DNA of 64,000 nucleotides from Chryseobacterium aureum (GTDB lineage Bacteria; Bacteroidota; Bacteroidia; Flavobacteriales; Weeksellaceae): NCBI RefSeq assembly GCF_003971235.1, contig NZ_CP034661.1, positions 3,472,001 to 3,536,000 of the forward strand, read 5' to 3'. Shown piece by piece: positions 8,573 to 16,985 of this stretch (position 1 is its first letter; each line of letters starts with the position of its first letter). The notes under the pieces were generated by a model. It saw only the letters and a program-made list of their open reading frames with translations, ran no database searches and was not told where the DNA came from. The position numbers and the translations under genes were made by a program.

Positions 8573-9775
8573 TTATTGATTGATTTTATAGCTGGAAATT
8601 TTCCATTCTCCATTTACATTTTTAAGCCCGAAAGTCACTTTTAAAGAAGTTGTTTTTCCGCTCTTATCCGTTACATCATATGTTGCATTCACACTTGCTC
8701 CGTTAGCCGTGGCTCCGTTTGTTGTAATATTTTTCACGCTTACATTCTTTACAGATCCGAAACCTGAAGTAGGGTTAGAGAAAGATTCGTAGCTTCCCCA
8801 GCTTGGGTTGCTGGCTGTTTCGTAAGCTGCTTTTAAATTCTGTGAACTTACACTGTTCAAAAACTTGGTTACGGTATTTTTAGGATCTGCTGCAGGCTGC
8901 TTCGGAGCTGCGGGTGCTGCTGGAGTAGCTGTTGCAGGATCTGTAGTGGCTCCCGGAGTTGCTGACGGATTGTTTGGATCTACTACTGCGCTTGGCTGTT
9001 CCGGTACAGCAAGAGTATCGGTTTTAGGAATCACAGGAACTTTCAACGCTGCTGCATTGACATCAAGCCCTATTTTTGACATTTTGAAAGTCTTGGCTGT
9101 TGTTTTTACAGAAACTGTGATATCAATTTTGTTGTCAACTACCTTCGCAGCCGGGATAGAAGAGAACTTCAGATTAAATCCTTTAAAGTTATTATCCTGC
9201 ATCAGGTTTTTAGCTGTTGCCAATCTTACACCGTTACTGAATACCTCAAGAGTAGCTTCCAGACCAGCTCCTGTAAAAGAAACCGGGTTTCCTGCTGTAT
9301 CAATAAGTCTTGGTACAATCTGAATGGCAGTAGGGGCTCCGGTACCATCATCTCCTGTAGGTTTGGTAACAAGGGTTAGTGAGCCGGCTTTAACGTCATT
9401 AGGATCACTTTCTTTTGCTTTATCATCTCCGAAGATATTCATTTCTCCAAGTGAAGGTGGGGCAGTACTGGCCCATTCTATTCCGTTTTTCTGTGCCACT
9501 TCGTCAGCAAGAGACATGATTTCAGGAACTTTTTTCCCATCAATCAGTTTCCCAAGGGCTTTTAACTCATTAACATCCCCGTCTGCTTCTACGCCAAATG
9601 TCTTAAGGATATAAAGAGCTTCATTAAACTTAATCTGCTTAATGGTGGGTAAACTGGAAGTCATATCATTGATACTTGACTGCAGTGTTTTAGTATTCGT
9701 AGCATCTACATGATCTTTCTTGCATGCCGTAAAAAGCAACAGACTGAAAACAAGTAGAAAAGAAAACTTTTTCAT
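8573..9775 (-). CDS. Lipoprotein of unknown function with Pro/Ala/Thr linker
   Basis: I choose the ATG at 9775 (400 residues), because the upstream in-frame ATG at 9847 precedes the -7 box at 9793-9800. The signal peptide ends in a lipobox (LLLFTAC-KK, Cys 18). The middle part has beta-rich segments. Residues about 270-310 form a linker rich in P, A, T and D, followed by a roughly 100-residue C-terminal domain (TVTKFLNSVSSQNLKAAYE ... NGEWKISSYKINQ) that resembles the small NTF2-like/DUF4878 fold often found at lipoprotein C-termini. No function can be assigned. It is upstream of apt in one operon. Confidence 0.7.
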   Translation of the reverse strand: MKKFSFLLVFSLLLFTACKKDHVDATNTKTLQSSINDMTSSLPTIKQIKFNEALYILKTFGVEADGDVNELKALGKLIDGKKVPEIMSLADEVAQKNGIEWASTAPPSLGEMNIFGDDKAKESDPNDVKAGSLTLVTKPTGDDGTGAPTAIQIVPRLIDTAGNPVSFTGAGLEATLEVFSNGVRLATAKNLMQDNNFKGFNLKFSSIPAAKVVDNKIDITVSVKTTAKTFKMSKIGLDVNAAALKVPVIPKTDTLAVPEQPSAVVDPNNPSATPGATTDPATATPAAPAAPKQPAADPKNTVTKFLNSVSSQNLKAAYETASNPSWGSYESFSNPTSGFGSVKNVSVKNITTNGATANGASVNATYDVTDKSGKTTSLKVTFGLKNVNGEWKISSYKINQ

Positions 9776-9792
9776 TTTTATTTGGTTTGCTG

Positions 9793-9800
9793 CAAATTTA
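9793..9800 (-). promoter_or_regulatory. -7 box of the lipoprotein-apt operon
   Basis: TAAATTTG on the minus strand, 17 bp before the ATG at 9775; it rules out the longer reading frame start. Confidence 0.6.
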
Positions 9801-9891
9801 ATAAAACCTTTATTAATACTGGATTTTATTTTCACTTTATGTTTCACTGCTTATTTTATTTCTTTTTACCGGTAGCCATAATCCTATATTT

Positions 9892-10908
9892 TTACTTTTT
9901 GTTCGGTTGTTCTTTCAGGGCTCCTTTGAAGAAATTGCTGAAAATAGTCTGCATATTCGGAAATGACGGATCCTGCCAGTAAGATGTTTTGTAGTTGCTG
10001 AGATCTTTGTCGAACTTCACTTTTTCAATATCATTATCATTGCTGAAACTAAATTCTGCAGGATAGAAATTATTATAAAGAATAATCTGGTTATAATCCG
10101 GCTCACTTTTATGTTTCAGTTTTACAAAAGCCATTTCATTATATTCCAGGAAATCCTTCAGTGTTTTTTCTGATCCTTTTTCGAATGACATGTTCAGAAT
10201 GGTTTTGATATCAAAGAACCTAAATCCGAACAGTGAGAATTCTTTTTCCTGAAGCGCTGCTCCTGTTACTTCAATCTGGTCCTTGCGGTCACCCTTCAAT
10301 TCTTTAATGGTATTTCTTTTCGTTTTATATTCTTCCGGATTTCCTACATTTTTAAGTTTGGGGATCTGTAAGGAATTCCCATAATCCCATGATGAAGTTT
10401 CCTTTTTTTCATTCTTAGAATCTGTGAGCCTGAAAACTCTGTACTGCTCCACATTCATACTTTTCAGTTTTTTGGTTTTATTATCAAAAATATAGGTCAC
10501 AATTCCATCTGCGTAGCTATTCAGTTTATTGTTTACGGTTACATAGGCATTAAAGTTTCCTTTGATCAGGATGTATTTGGCGGGTTTACTGTTTTTGATG
10601 ACCACTGTTTCAATTTCCTTTACCTGATCATTAAGTTTAATGACTGGCTGGTCAAAGTCTGAATAAGATAAGGTAGCTACCGGAAAATTGTTATAAACCA
10701 GCTGAAATTTTTCCTGTGCCGGAGATAATGCCTGCTTATCTATCTTTCCGTCAATATCAGAAAAGGCAAGTATACTTCCGTCTTTCCCGAATACAGAAAC
10801 TTTTGGAAGTGGCTGATTGGTTTTTTCAGATACAAAAGTGATGGTTTGTGCCTGAAGAAAGCTGAATAAAAATATAAATAATGAATAAAGGAAAAATTTA
10901 GTTTTCAT
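9892..10908 (-). CDS. Secreted protein of unknown function, carboxypeptidase-regulatory-like N-terminus
   Basis: Encodes 338 residues with a clear signal peptide (MKTKFFLYSLFIFLFSFLQAQ). Residues about 22-90 look like a small beta-sandwich of the carboxypeptidase-regulatory type (TNQPLPKVSVFGKDGSIL ... DIDGKIDKQAL), common in exported Bacteroidota proteins. The remainder is rich in lysine, tyrosine and asparagine and I do not recognise it. The gene stands alone: the lipoprotein gene 116 bp downstream has its own promoter. No good TAnnTTTG box is visible in front of this gene. Confidence 0.65.
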   Translation of the reverse strand: MKTKFFLYSLFIFLFSFLQAQTITFVSEKTNQPLPKVSVFGKDGSILAFSDIDGKIDKQALSPAQEKFQLVYNNFPVATLSYSDFDQPVIKLNDQVKEIETVVIKNSKPAKYILIKGNFNAYVTVNNKLNSYADGIVTYIFDNKTKKLKSMNVEQYRVFRLTDSKNEKKETSSWDYGNSLQIPKLKNVGNPEEYKTKRNTIKELKGDRKDQIEVTGAALQEKEFSLFGFRFFDIKTILNMSFEKGSEKTLKDFLEYNEMAFVKLKHKSEPDYNQIILYNNFYPAEFSFSNDNDIEKVKFDKDLSNYKTSYWQDPSFPNMQTIFSNFFKGALKEQPNKK

Positions 10909-11174
10909 AATAAGAATTTGTATTAGTTATTGATCCTATCACAGAGCCGCACAAATTTCAGAATGGCTGCATTATGAATTCTATGCATAAAAAGGAATGA
11001 TCGTTTTAGCAATCAGTCTTTTATAATTTTATTTTGTTACAAATCCCTGGATGAGAATGCTGATCCGGAAGAGTGAAGCACCATATAGATATTTTACGAT
11101 CTCATCTTTAGTCTTGGAAAAATATTGTAATTTTATTTGTTTTAATTGTTGAGATTAAGCTACAGGTTTTTGTG

Positions 11175-12086
11175 ATGCAGTCTCGCTTAATTTCAAACTT
11201 AATGAATAGTTTAAAAAAAAGATATCATTACTATCGTTTTTTTTTCAGCACCAGAAAGCTGAGGAAAAACTTTCCATTTTATAAAGTGGAATCTCTGGCA
11301 GAAACAATAGGTGAAATCCGTAATCATAAAAAGAATATCAGCAGATTTGGCGACGGAGAATTTCGTCTGGTCCTGAATACGGCAGGGATTGGTTTTCAAA
11401 ATGGGAGTGAAGAGATGACTCACAGGCTTCGTGAGGTTCTGACCTCGGATTTACCTAATCACCTGGTCGCTATTCCTGAAACCTTTTCTATGAAGAATAA
11501 CCTGAATTGGCGGGTGAAATTTTGGTGGCTGAATTATATCAATACAGTAGGAATTCAGATTTCACACCATCTGAACCCTAAGAAGAAATATTCTAATGCC
11601 TTTATTACCCGTTTTTATCTGGACTACGAAACCAAAAAGCATATTCCTGAAATTCTGGAAAAATTAAAAAAACTTTGGAAAGATCAGGAGGTCCTGATTG
11701 TAGAAGGTGAGTTTTCGCGGCTGGGTGTTGGCAATGATCTTTTTGATGGAGTGAAATCCTTACAAAGAATTCTCTGTCCGGCAAAAGATGCTTTTTCCTC
11801 TTATCAGGACATTCTTTCTGAAATTAAAGTTCTGGGAAGAAATAAGCTGGTACTTTTGGCGCTGGGACCTACCGCAACAGTTATGGCGTATGATCTGGCA
11901 AAAGAAAATATCTGGGCCATAGATATAGGACACGTAGATTTAGAATACATGTGGTATTTACAAAATGCTCAGGAAAAAGTGCCTGTCGCCGGAAGACTGG
12001 TGAACGAAGCTGTTAAAGAGCAAACGGTAGAAATACCAGAAGGAGAAAGGATGAAATATGAAACCTCCATCATAAAAAGAATGTAA
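11175..12086 (+). CDS. GT-D fold glycosyltransferase (SP_1767/DUF1792 family)
   Basis: About 303 residues from the ATG at 11175; a GTG at 11172 and an ATG at 11202 (MNSLKKRYHY) are alternatives. The GT-D signature is seen in the block ISRFGDGEFRLV (about residues 54-65) with the DxE metal-binding acidic residues. Later segments VLIVEGEFSRLGVGNDLFD and LVLLALGPTATVMAYDLA match the second half of this family. Characterised relatives add a sugar to glycans on adhesins or polysaccharides; the acceptor here is unknown. It is followed after 55 bp by another glycosyltransferase-like gene. Confidence 0.8.
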   Translation: MQSRLISNLMNSLKKRYHYYRFFFSTRKLRKNFPFYKVESLAETIGEIRNHKKNISRFGDGEFRLVLNTAGIGFQNGSEEMTHRLREVLTSDLPNHLVAIPETFSMKNNLNWRVKFWWLNYINTVGIQISHHLNPKKKYSNAFITRFYLDYETKKHIPEILEKLKKLWKDQEVLIVEGEFSRLGVGNDLFDGVKSLQRILCPAKDAFSSYQDILSEIKVLGRNKLVLLALGPTATVMAYDLAKENIWAIDIGHVDLEYMWYLQNAQEKVPVAGRLVNEAVKEQTVEIPEGERMKYETSIIKRM

Positions 12087-12141
12087 AACCGTCTTATTAC
12101 TTTTAAAGATTCTGAGAATCAAGAATATAACACATAAACAA

Positions 12142-13218
12142 ATGATTAAGAAAAGATTTAATCAAGTAAACCGCCTTGTAAAGGATATTTTGGCTTTTGA
12201 GGAGATCAAAAAAAACAAACCTGAAAATACATCAAAGGCGGTGGTCGTTAGCATCAAGAACCATACTACCTATCATCGTTTTTTCTATCTGCTCCTTAAA
12301 TTTTATAAGCTTGCCGGATATAACGTATATTATCAGATGGATTTTCCCACATTCAGGAATATCCGTAATAAAGAGAAATACCTTAGTATGATTGTAAGGG
12401 AAGATAATTTCTTAATTGTGAATAAGAAATATAAACCTGAAAATTACATTGAGATAAAAGACGAGATGTTCAGCCCCGACTATTTTTCTTCCTATTTTGA
12501 AAAGAATAATAATACGGATCATGTATTCCATGTTCCGATGAGCTTTCACCCTTTAATGTACCATCACGGTTTGTGGAATCGTAAGGTAGATGTTCATAAA
12601 AGGAGAATAAATTCAGTTTTCTGCTATGGTAATTTTGATTCGCAGGCTTATCTTGATATCAAAAGGACAGCATTTTCTGTGGTTCCCAGAACAGAGCTGT
12701 TGAGCTTTATGAAAGGAAAAGCTGAATTTCTGGCGCTTTCCGGTAAGGATGAACTTTTAAAAGGAATAAAAGATGGCGGTCTGGAAAAAAAATACGCTTT
12801 TGCCATCAAAGAAGATTTTGAACTTCCTATGGAAGATGTGAGAGAAACATTATCTCATTTCAACTTCTATTTTTGCTGTCCGGGTGTTGTAATGCCTTTG
12901 TGCCATAACGTAATTGAAGCGATGTCTGTGGGCACTATCCCGATTATTCAAAAAGAGTATGCGGAAGTCATGTACCCTAACCTGACAGACGGAGTAAATG
13001 CTATAGTTTTTGATAATCTTGAACACCTGAATTCTCTTCTGGAGAACATCTTTGAAATACCGGAAGCCACGATCAGTACAATGCGAAAAAATGTGCTGGA
13101 TTACTTTCAAGATTATCTCACACCGGAAAGTATGATAGAACATTTAAATGAAAGTATAAGGAACAAAGAACTGGTTTATTTGCAGGCTGAGTACCGTAGT
13201 GTAAAGTTTGTTCGCTAA
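12142..13218 (+). CDS. Glycosyltransferase, GT-B-like C-terminal domain
   Basis: Encodes 358 residues with no signal peptide or membrane segment. The C-terminal part contains a recognisable donor-binding block, CPGVVMPLCHNVIEAMSVG followed by TIPIIQKEY (about residues 250-280). This fits an exostosin/GT-B-type glycosyltransferase. The N-terminal half is poorly conserved to my eye. It pairs with the GT-D gene upstream and ends at a hairpin terminator, so the two likely decorate one cell-surface or capsular glycan. No polymerase or flippase gene is linked. Confidence 0.65.
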   Translation: MIKKRFNQVNRLVKDILAFEEIKKNKPENTSKAVVVSIKNHTTYHRFFYLLLKFYKLAGYNVYYQMDFPTFRNIRNKEKYLSMIVREDNFLIVNKKYKPENYIEIKDEMFSPDYFSSYFEKNNNTDHVFHVPMSFHPLMYHHGLWNRKVDVHKRRINSVFCYGNFDSQAYLDIKRTAFSVVPRTELLSFMKGKAEFLALSGKDELLKGIKDGGLEKKYAFAIKEDFELPMEDVRETLSHFNFYFCCPGVVMPLCHNVIEAMSVGTIPIIQKEYAEVMYPNLTDGVNAIVFDNLEHLNSLLENIFEIPEATISTMRKNVLDYFQDYLTPESMIEHLNESIRNKELVYLQAEYRSVKFVR

Positions 13219-13251
13219 AGCATTTAATACAGTATTTTATTATAAAAGAAG

Positions 13252-13280
13252 AATCAGGAGGCTTTCTCCTGATTTTTTTG
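13252..13280 (+). terminator. Terminator of the glycosyltransferase pair
   Basis: AATCAGGAG (13252-13260) and CTCCTGATT (13266-13274) enclose a 5-base loop and are followed by a T-run. Confidence 0.85.
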
Positions 13281-13355
13281 TGCATAAAGAATAACTTTCA
13301 TTATTGCTGATATCAGATGTATGGACAATCTAAATTAACATTGAAAATCTATAAA

Positions 13356-13390
13356 GCAAAAACCAAAGCAAGAACATTCCTGCTTTGGTT
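13356..13390 (-). terminator. Terminator of the pore-former-like pair
   Basis: AACCAAAGCA (13361-13370) pairs with TGCTTTGGTT (13381-13390). On the minus strand a short T-run follows (complement of the A-run before 13361). It lies about 90 bp beyond the stop at 13478. Confidence 0.65.
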
Positions 13391-13477
13391 AATTCAGTAT
13401 TTTGAATCATCAGTATCACATGATCAAATTTATCAGTGTTTTTTGAGGAAACATCTGCTTATAGGCTTACTGTTAGC

Positions 13478-13927
13478 CTAGTTATTGGGATCTGTTGCCT
13501 GGGGGGTATTATTCCATCCCTCCGGTTTTACATCTTTAGGTTTGGGAGGAGCGGTAACAGATGTATCAGCTGTAGTAGTATCGTCCTGGACGTGATCAGA
13601 AGTTTCTCTGGCTTTAGTCATGGATCCTGTTGCCGGATCCACTACTGTGGACGGGTTAGCCATGGAGGTCTCTACACTATCACTGGAATCTTTAATATCA
13701 GAAGTCAAAGATTTTATGAAACTGAATACGATATCGGATTGCGGAGAGGTTTCTCTCACTATTTTCGGATCTTGCTGAACCTGTTGTTGGGGTTCAAACG
13801 GATCGTGGGGAGCAACACTTACCGACTCATTTTCTTTTTTGGGGATGAATCCGGAAACTTGCTCTTCTGCTGTACTTCCTCCGGCAGATAAACTGCGGCT
13901 AAAATTGAAGATATCTTGAAATGCCAT
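13478..13927 (-). CDS. Small, probably disordered protein paired with aerolysin-like gene
   Basis: Encodes 149 residues with no signal peptide, no membrane segment and no family I recognise. The composition is dominated by S, T, D, P and Q with an acidic character; only a short hydrophobic stretch, IVFSFIKSL (about residues 66-74), could be structured. The ending (KPEGWNNTPQATDPNN) is proline- and asparagine-rich. It starts 31 bp after the aerolysin-like gene stops on the same strand and shares its terminator. A chaperone, secretion partner or second component for the upstream protein is possible, but this rests only on adjacency. Confidence 0.6.
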   Translation of the reverse strand: MAFQDIFNFSRSLSAGGSTAEEQVSGFIPKKENESVSVAPHDPFEPQQQVQQDPKIVRETSPQSDIVFSFIKSLTSDIKDSSDSVETSMANPSTVVDPATGSMTKARETSDHVQDDTTTADTSVTAPPKPKDVKPEGWNNTPQATDPNN

Positions 13928-13958
13928 ATTTTTTGTTTTTTAAATAATTTATATTGAT

Positions 13959-15152
13959 TTACAGATTATGAGGACGCTCTGTCCCGAATTTTTGTCTACT
14001 ATCTCTATTAAGCGGCTTCGTGTCGAAAATAGAATGATTGACGTCCAAAGCAGAAACCGTTTCTGCCATTCCTTTTGCCTTGTATAGTTTACCTGATTCT
14101 ACAAGCTGTAAATAAGATATATTAACAGGAATTACTTTGGATGGAGTTGTATAATTAGTACTGGCGAGTGGCGGTCCATTTCCATCTGCAATAGGAAGCA
14201 CTAATTCATCATAATTCAATGCCACGTATCCATCAAACGTAATAGGGATCTCGTAAGTAAATTGCTTTATCTGACGTCTTTGTGTTGCTTTGGTTTCAAC
14301 ACGGGTGTTTGGAGAAATAGTTCCTGAAACACTGGAACTTGATTTCCATGAGGTGGTTAATGTACCGGAAATTGTACCTGTCAAAGCAAGCCCTAGTTCT
14401 GCATATAGCTCTCCGCGGCCAATAGCTGTACCTGTACCTGTATGGCTTTCCCTGTTTGAATTGGTAGAAGTAAAATTGGTTGTTGCAGTAACTGCTGATT
14501 GATTGGCAGTAGCCGCTGCACTTATATCTTCTGTTCCAATGTTGTCTTTATGATTGTGATTATCGTGGGTGTTTGTCTGCGTAAGCGTGTTGCTGAGATA
14601 ATTGGCTAAACTATTAGACATACTTTCTGTTAAAGTAGTCTCCAGTGTTGTTGACATTTGTCCCTGTAACTCTCCGGCAACTTTTCCTCCGAAATTAGCA
14701 TGTCCCGTAGCTGACAAAGTCCATGTGATGCTGTTCCCTATACTAAATTCAATGGTGTCAGAAAACTCGCGCGGCTCATTCGCTCTGTTATCATAAGTTC
14801 TGGTAGACAATACGTCGGCAGTAGGCTGAATGATATTTGATCTTTCTTCAAATAAGGGGGACCCAACTTCGAAAAATCCCATCCATCCCCTCTGTGCAGC
14901 GTTTGGATCAGGGAAATTGCCGAATTTTTTATCGTTTATAGATACTCCTACCGGCCATAATGGAATTTGCTGGTTTTTGCTGTCCAGAACTGGGTTTCCT
15001 TTTTGATCTACTTTAACTCTTCTTAATTCAGGTACTTTTTTATTCAAAAAATCCTGTATGAAATTAGGGGTTATCCCTAACTCTTCCATGTTTTCAACTG
15101 TGAGGATTCTACGCTTCGCAGGATCCACGGTGTAAGTTGTGATTTGTGCCAT
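13959..15152 (-). CDS. Candidate aerolysin/ETX-MTX2-type beta-pore-forming protein
   Basis: Encodes 397 residues with no signal peptide. Residues 1-115 form a mixed N-terminal domain. Residues about 130-290 are very rich in S, T, G and N with alternating polar/hydrophobic residues, including STTLETTLTESMSNSLANYL and GELYAELGLALTGTISGTLT. A histidine/aspartate-rich turn lies at 195-204. At 277-311 the order is GTISPNTRVETKA, then FTYEIPITFDGYVALNY. This mirrors the ETX/MTX2 and aerolysin fold: long amphipathic strands, a PNT turn, then a strand entering the lower domain. The assignment is by pattern; no search was run. A phage or structural adhesin protein is an alternative. Confidence 0.55.
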   Translation of the reverse strand: MAQITTYTVDPAKRRILTVENMEELGITPNFIQDFLNKKVPELRRVKVDQKGNPVLDSKNQQIPLWPVGVSINDKKFGNFPDPNAAQRGWMGFFEVGSPLFEERSNIIQPTADVLSTRTYDNRANEPREFSDTIEFSIGNSITWTLSATGHANFGGKVAGELQGQMSTTLETTLTESMSNSLANYLSNTLTQTNTHDNHNHKDNIGTEDISAAATANQSAVTATTNFTSTNSNRESHTGTGTAIGRGELYAELGLALTGTISGTLTTSWKSSSSVSGTISPNTRVETKATQRRQIKQFTYEIPITFDGYVALNYDELVLPIADGNGPPLASTNYTTPSKVIPVNISYLQLVESGKLYKAKGMAETVSALDVNHSIFDTKPLNRDSRQKFGTERPHNL

Positions 15153-15332
15153 TTTAAAATAATAAATTAATTGTTAAAATTTGTGTTTTACCATATTCCT
15201 TAATATGGAGTTTTTAAAATCAATAATTTCCTGTTTATTCTGTACTGCGCACATACAGGCATAACATTTATTTATTGACTGGTTATCAAATAAAAATACT
15301 TACCTAGGATTCTCTTTATTTAATCACTGATA

Positions 15333-15340
15333 CAAAAGTA
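15333..15340 (-). promoter_or_regulatory. Candidate -7 box of the pore-former-like pair
   Basis: TACTTTTG on the minus strand fits TAnnTTTG but is about 180 bp before the start codon, implying a long 5' leader that contains the hairpin at 15191-15208. Confidence 0.4.
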
Positions 15341-15587
15341 TAGGGGGGTAACGACAAAACTCGTCGTATTAAAATAAAAAATGGGAAAGTATTTCGGAAC
15401 CTTTCCAAAATGGGTTTGGAAGGGCAAACAATTTCATTGTGATGAAAAGGTTTGCATTTTAAAGCAAATGTAAGACAGGGGAGTGATCTGGAATACAGGA
15501 GACCTGTAAGATATGAATTACGGTAGATTATCTTTCCCGTACAGAATTTTACTTCTTGACTGATCCCGGGTACCCTATTTATTAAAT

Positions 15588-15625
15588 AAAAAAGACCGAT
15601 CATCATGATGAAGATCGGTCTTTTT
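15588..15625 (-). terminator. Terminator of the act operon
   Basis: AAAAGACCGATC (15590-15601) pairs with GATCGGTCTTTT (15613-15624); on the minus strand the hairpin is followed by a T-run. It lies 20 bp past the actF stop and closes the operon without any cytochrome oxidase genes. Confidence 0.85.
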
Positions 15626-15645
15626 CTATATTTTGTTATAAGTCC

Positions 15646-16977
15646 TTAGAAAGGATACTCATAAATTTCAGACTCGTGTAAGAATGGGTTTCCTGTAGGA
15701 ATCAGCTTCAGTTTAGAAAGAGCTGAAAGTACAGTAAACATGAATAACCCAGCTACGAATAGGATGGCTCCAAGGATTAATAAGAATACTTCTGGAGTGT
15801 TCCAGTATGGTCCTACTGTTCCTGGCATTACCATGTTGAAGTAATCTAAGATGTGCCCTAAGATCACTACTACTGCCATTGTGGTAACCACTTTGTAGTT
15901 TCTCTTGATGCTGCTGCTTACTAATACCAATAGTGGTAATAAGAAGTTGATGATCAGCATTGGTAAGAAAGTAGGAGAGTAGTGCTGGAATCTACCGAAG
16001 AAGTAGTTCACCTCTTCCGGAACGTTAGCATACCAATAAAGCATGAACTGAGCGAACCATGTATATGTCCAAAGCATACTTGTAGCGAAAAGGAATACTC
16101 CTAAATCGTGTAAGTGGTTGTCATTGAACTGTGGTAAGAAACCATTTTTCTTAAGATAAACACTTAATAGGATGATGACAGCAATACCACTTGAAAGGCA
16201 GCTAACCATTGAATACCAGATATACATTGTAGAATACCAGTGAGGATCAATAGACATCAACCAGTCCCAAGCCCAAGCTGCAGAAGCAAATCCGAAGAAA
16301 GCAATGTATCCTACCGCCCATCTGTAAAGCATCTGATACTCTACTTTAGACTTTGTTTCATCTACTTTTTTAGACTGAGCTTTTAATTTCCAGGCGAAGA
16401 AAGAAGCACCAATCACATAGATTAAAGTTCTTACTGCATAGAAAGGAATATTTAAGAATTTTTTCTTCTCGAATAAGATCACATCAAAATGCGGAGAATC
16501 CGGCTTGGTCAATTCAGGGTCCATCCAGTGGAATAAATGACCATTGTGAGTGATGTTCAGAATCATCAGGATGACTAAGATCGCCCCACCGTAAGGGATA
16601 TAAGAAGCAATAGCTTCCATTACTCTTGTAATGATGATTGGCCATCCTGCGTGTGCAGCGTGCTGAATAGAATAGAAGAATAATACGCAGCAGCTCACTC
16701 CAAAGAAAAATACAGCTACAAAATGTATTGCTGCTAAAGGCTGGTTGTGTACCTGTAGTGTAGCGTGCTCAAGGTGAGCGGCATGATCCTGAGGTCCAAC
16801 CATTTCACTTGAATGTGTAGGAGCAGTATGACCTGAAGCATGAACAGCTTCCATCATTTGTTCTATTTTCTCAGTAGAAATTCCTTTGTTCAAAAAGAAA
16901 CCAATACCGAAAAGAACTAAACCTACAACAAGAAGTATTATAGAAGTTGATTTTAATTTTGGTGAAAAACTATACAT
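15646..16977 (-). CDS. actF: Alternative complex III subunit ActF (quinol-binding membrane subunit)
   Basis: Encodes 443 residues with about ten membrane segments, an NrfD/PsrC-like quinol-interacting protein. A histidine-rich periplasmic loop (HASGHTAPTHSSE, about residues 45-57) separates the first two membrane helices. Later segments such as WAWDWLMSIDPHWYSTMYIW are typical of ActF. In the complex it pairs with ActC and extends quinol oxidation in the inner membrane. It is the last gene of the operon, 8 bp after actE, and is followed by a terminator. Confidence 0.9.
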   Translation of the reverse strand: MYSFSPKLKSTSIILLVVGLVLFGIGFFLNKGISTEKIEQMMEAVHASGHTAPTHSSEMVGPQDHAAHLEHATLQVHNQPLAAIHFVAVFFFGVSCCVLFFYSIQHAAHAGWPIIITRVMEAIASYIPYGGAILVILMILNITHNGHLFHWMDPELTKPDSPHFDVILFEKKKFLNIPFYAVRTLIYVIGASFFAWKLKAQSKKVDETKSKVEYQMLYRWAVGYIAFFGFASAAWAWDWLMSIDPHWYSTMYIWYSMVSCLSSGIAVIILLSVYLKKNGFLPQFNDNHLHDLGVFLFATSMLWTYTWFAQFMLYWYANVPEEVNYFFGRFQHYSPTFLPMLIINFLLPLLVLVSSSIKRNYKVVTTMAVVVILGHILDYFNMVMPGTVGPYWNTPEVFLLILGAILFVAGLFMFTVLSALSKLKLIPTGNPFLHESEIYEYPF

Positions 16978-16985
16978 TTCTTTTC

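Larger units (their letters stand above)
15153..15645. other. Intergenic region between the act operon and the pore-former-like pair
   Basis: About 490 bp. Relative to the minus-strand genes it holds the act operon terminator (15588-15625), a TAnnTTTG box (15333-15340), and a long AT-rich leader with a small hairpin (CCATATT at 15191-15197 paired with AATATGG at 15202-15208). A 96-codon minus-strand frame at 15316-15606 has no coding character and overlaps the promoter and terminator. Confidence 0.6.

Noticed and set aside
8865..9323. Plus-strand alanine/valine-rich frame opposite the lipoprotein gene
   Set aside because: It is the antisense shadow of the Pro/Ala/Thr linker and beta-rich region; the minus-strand gene has a signal peptide and a promoter.
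9776..9847. Longer start for the lipoprotein gene
   Set aside because: It would place TAAATTTG (9793-9800) inside the gene and put the lipobox too far from the N-terminus.
13436..13891. Plus-strand frame opposite the small partner gene
   Set aside because: It is the antisense shadow of the Ser/Thr/Asp-rich gene, with no promoter and no family features.
15316..15606. 96-codon minus-strand frame between the act operon and the pore-former-like pair
   Set aside because: It overlaps a promoter box and the act terminator, has no recognisable protein features, and its composition looks non-coding.
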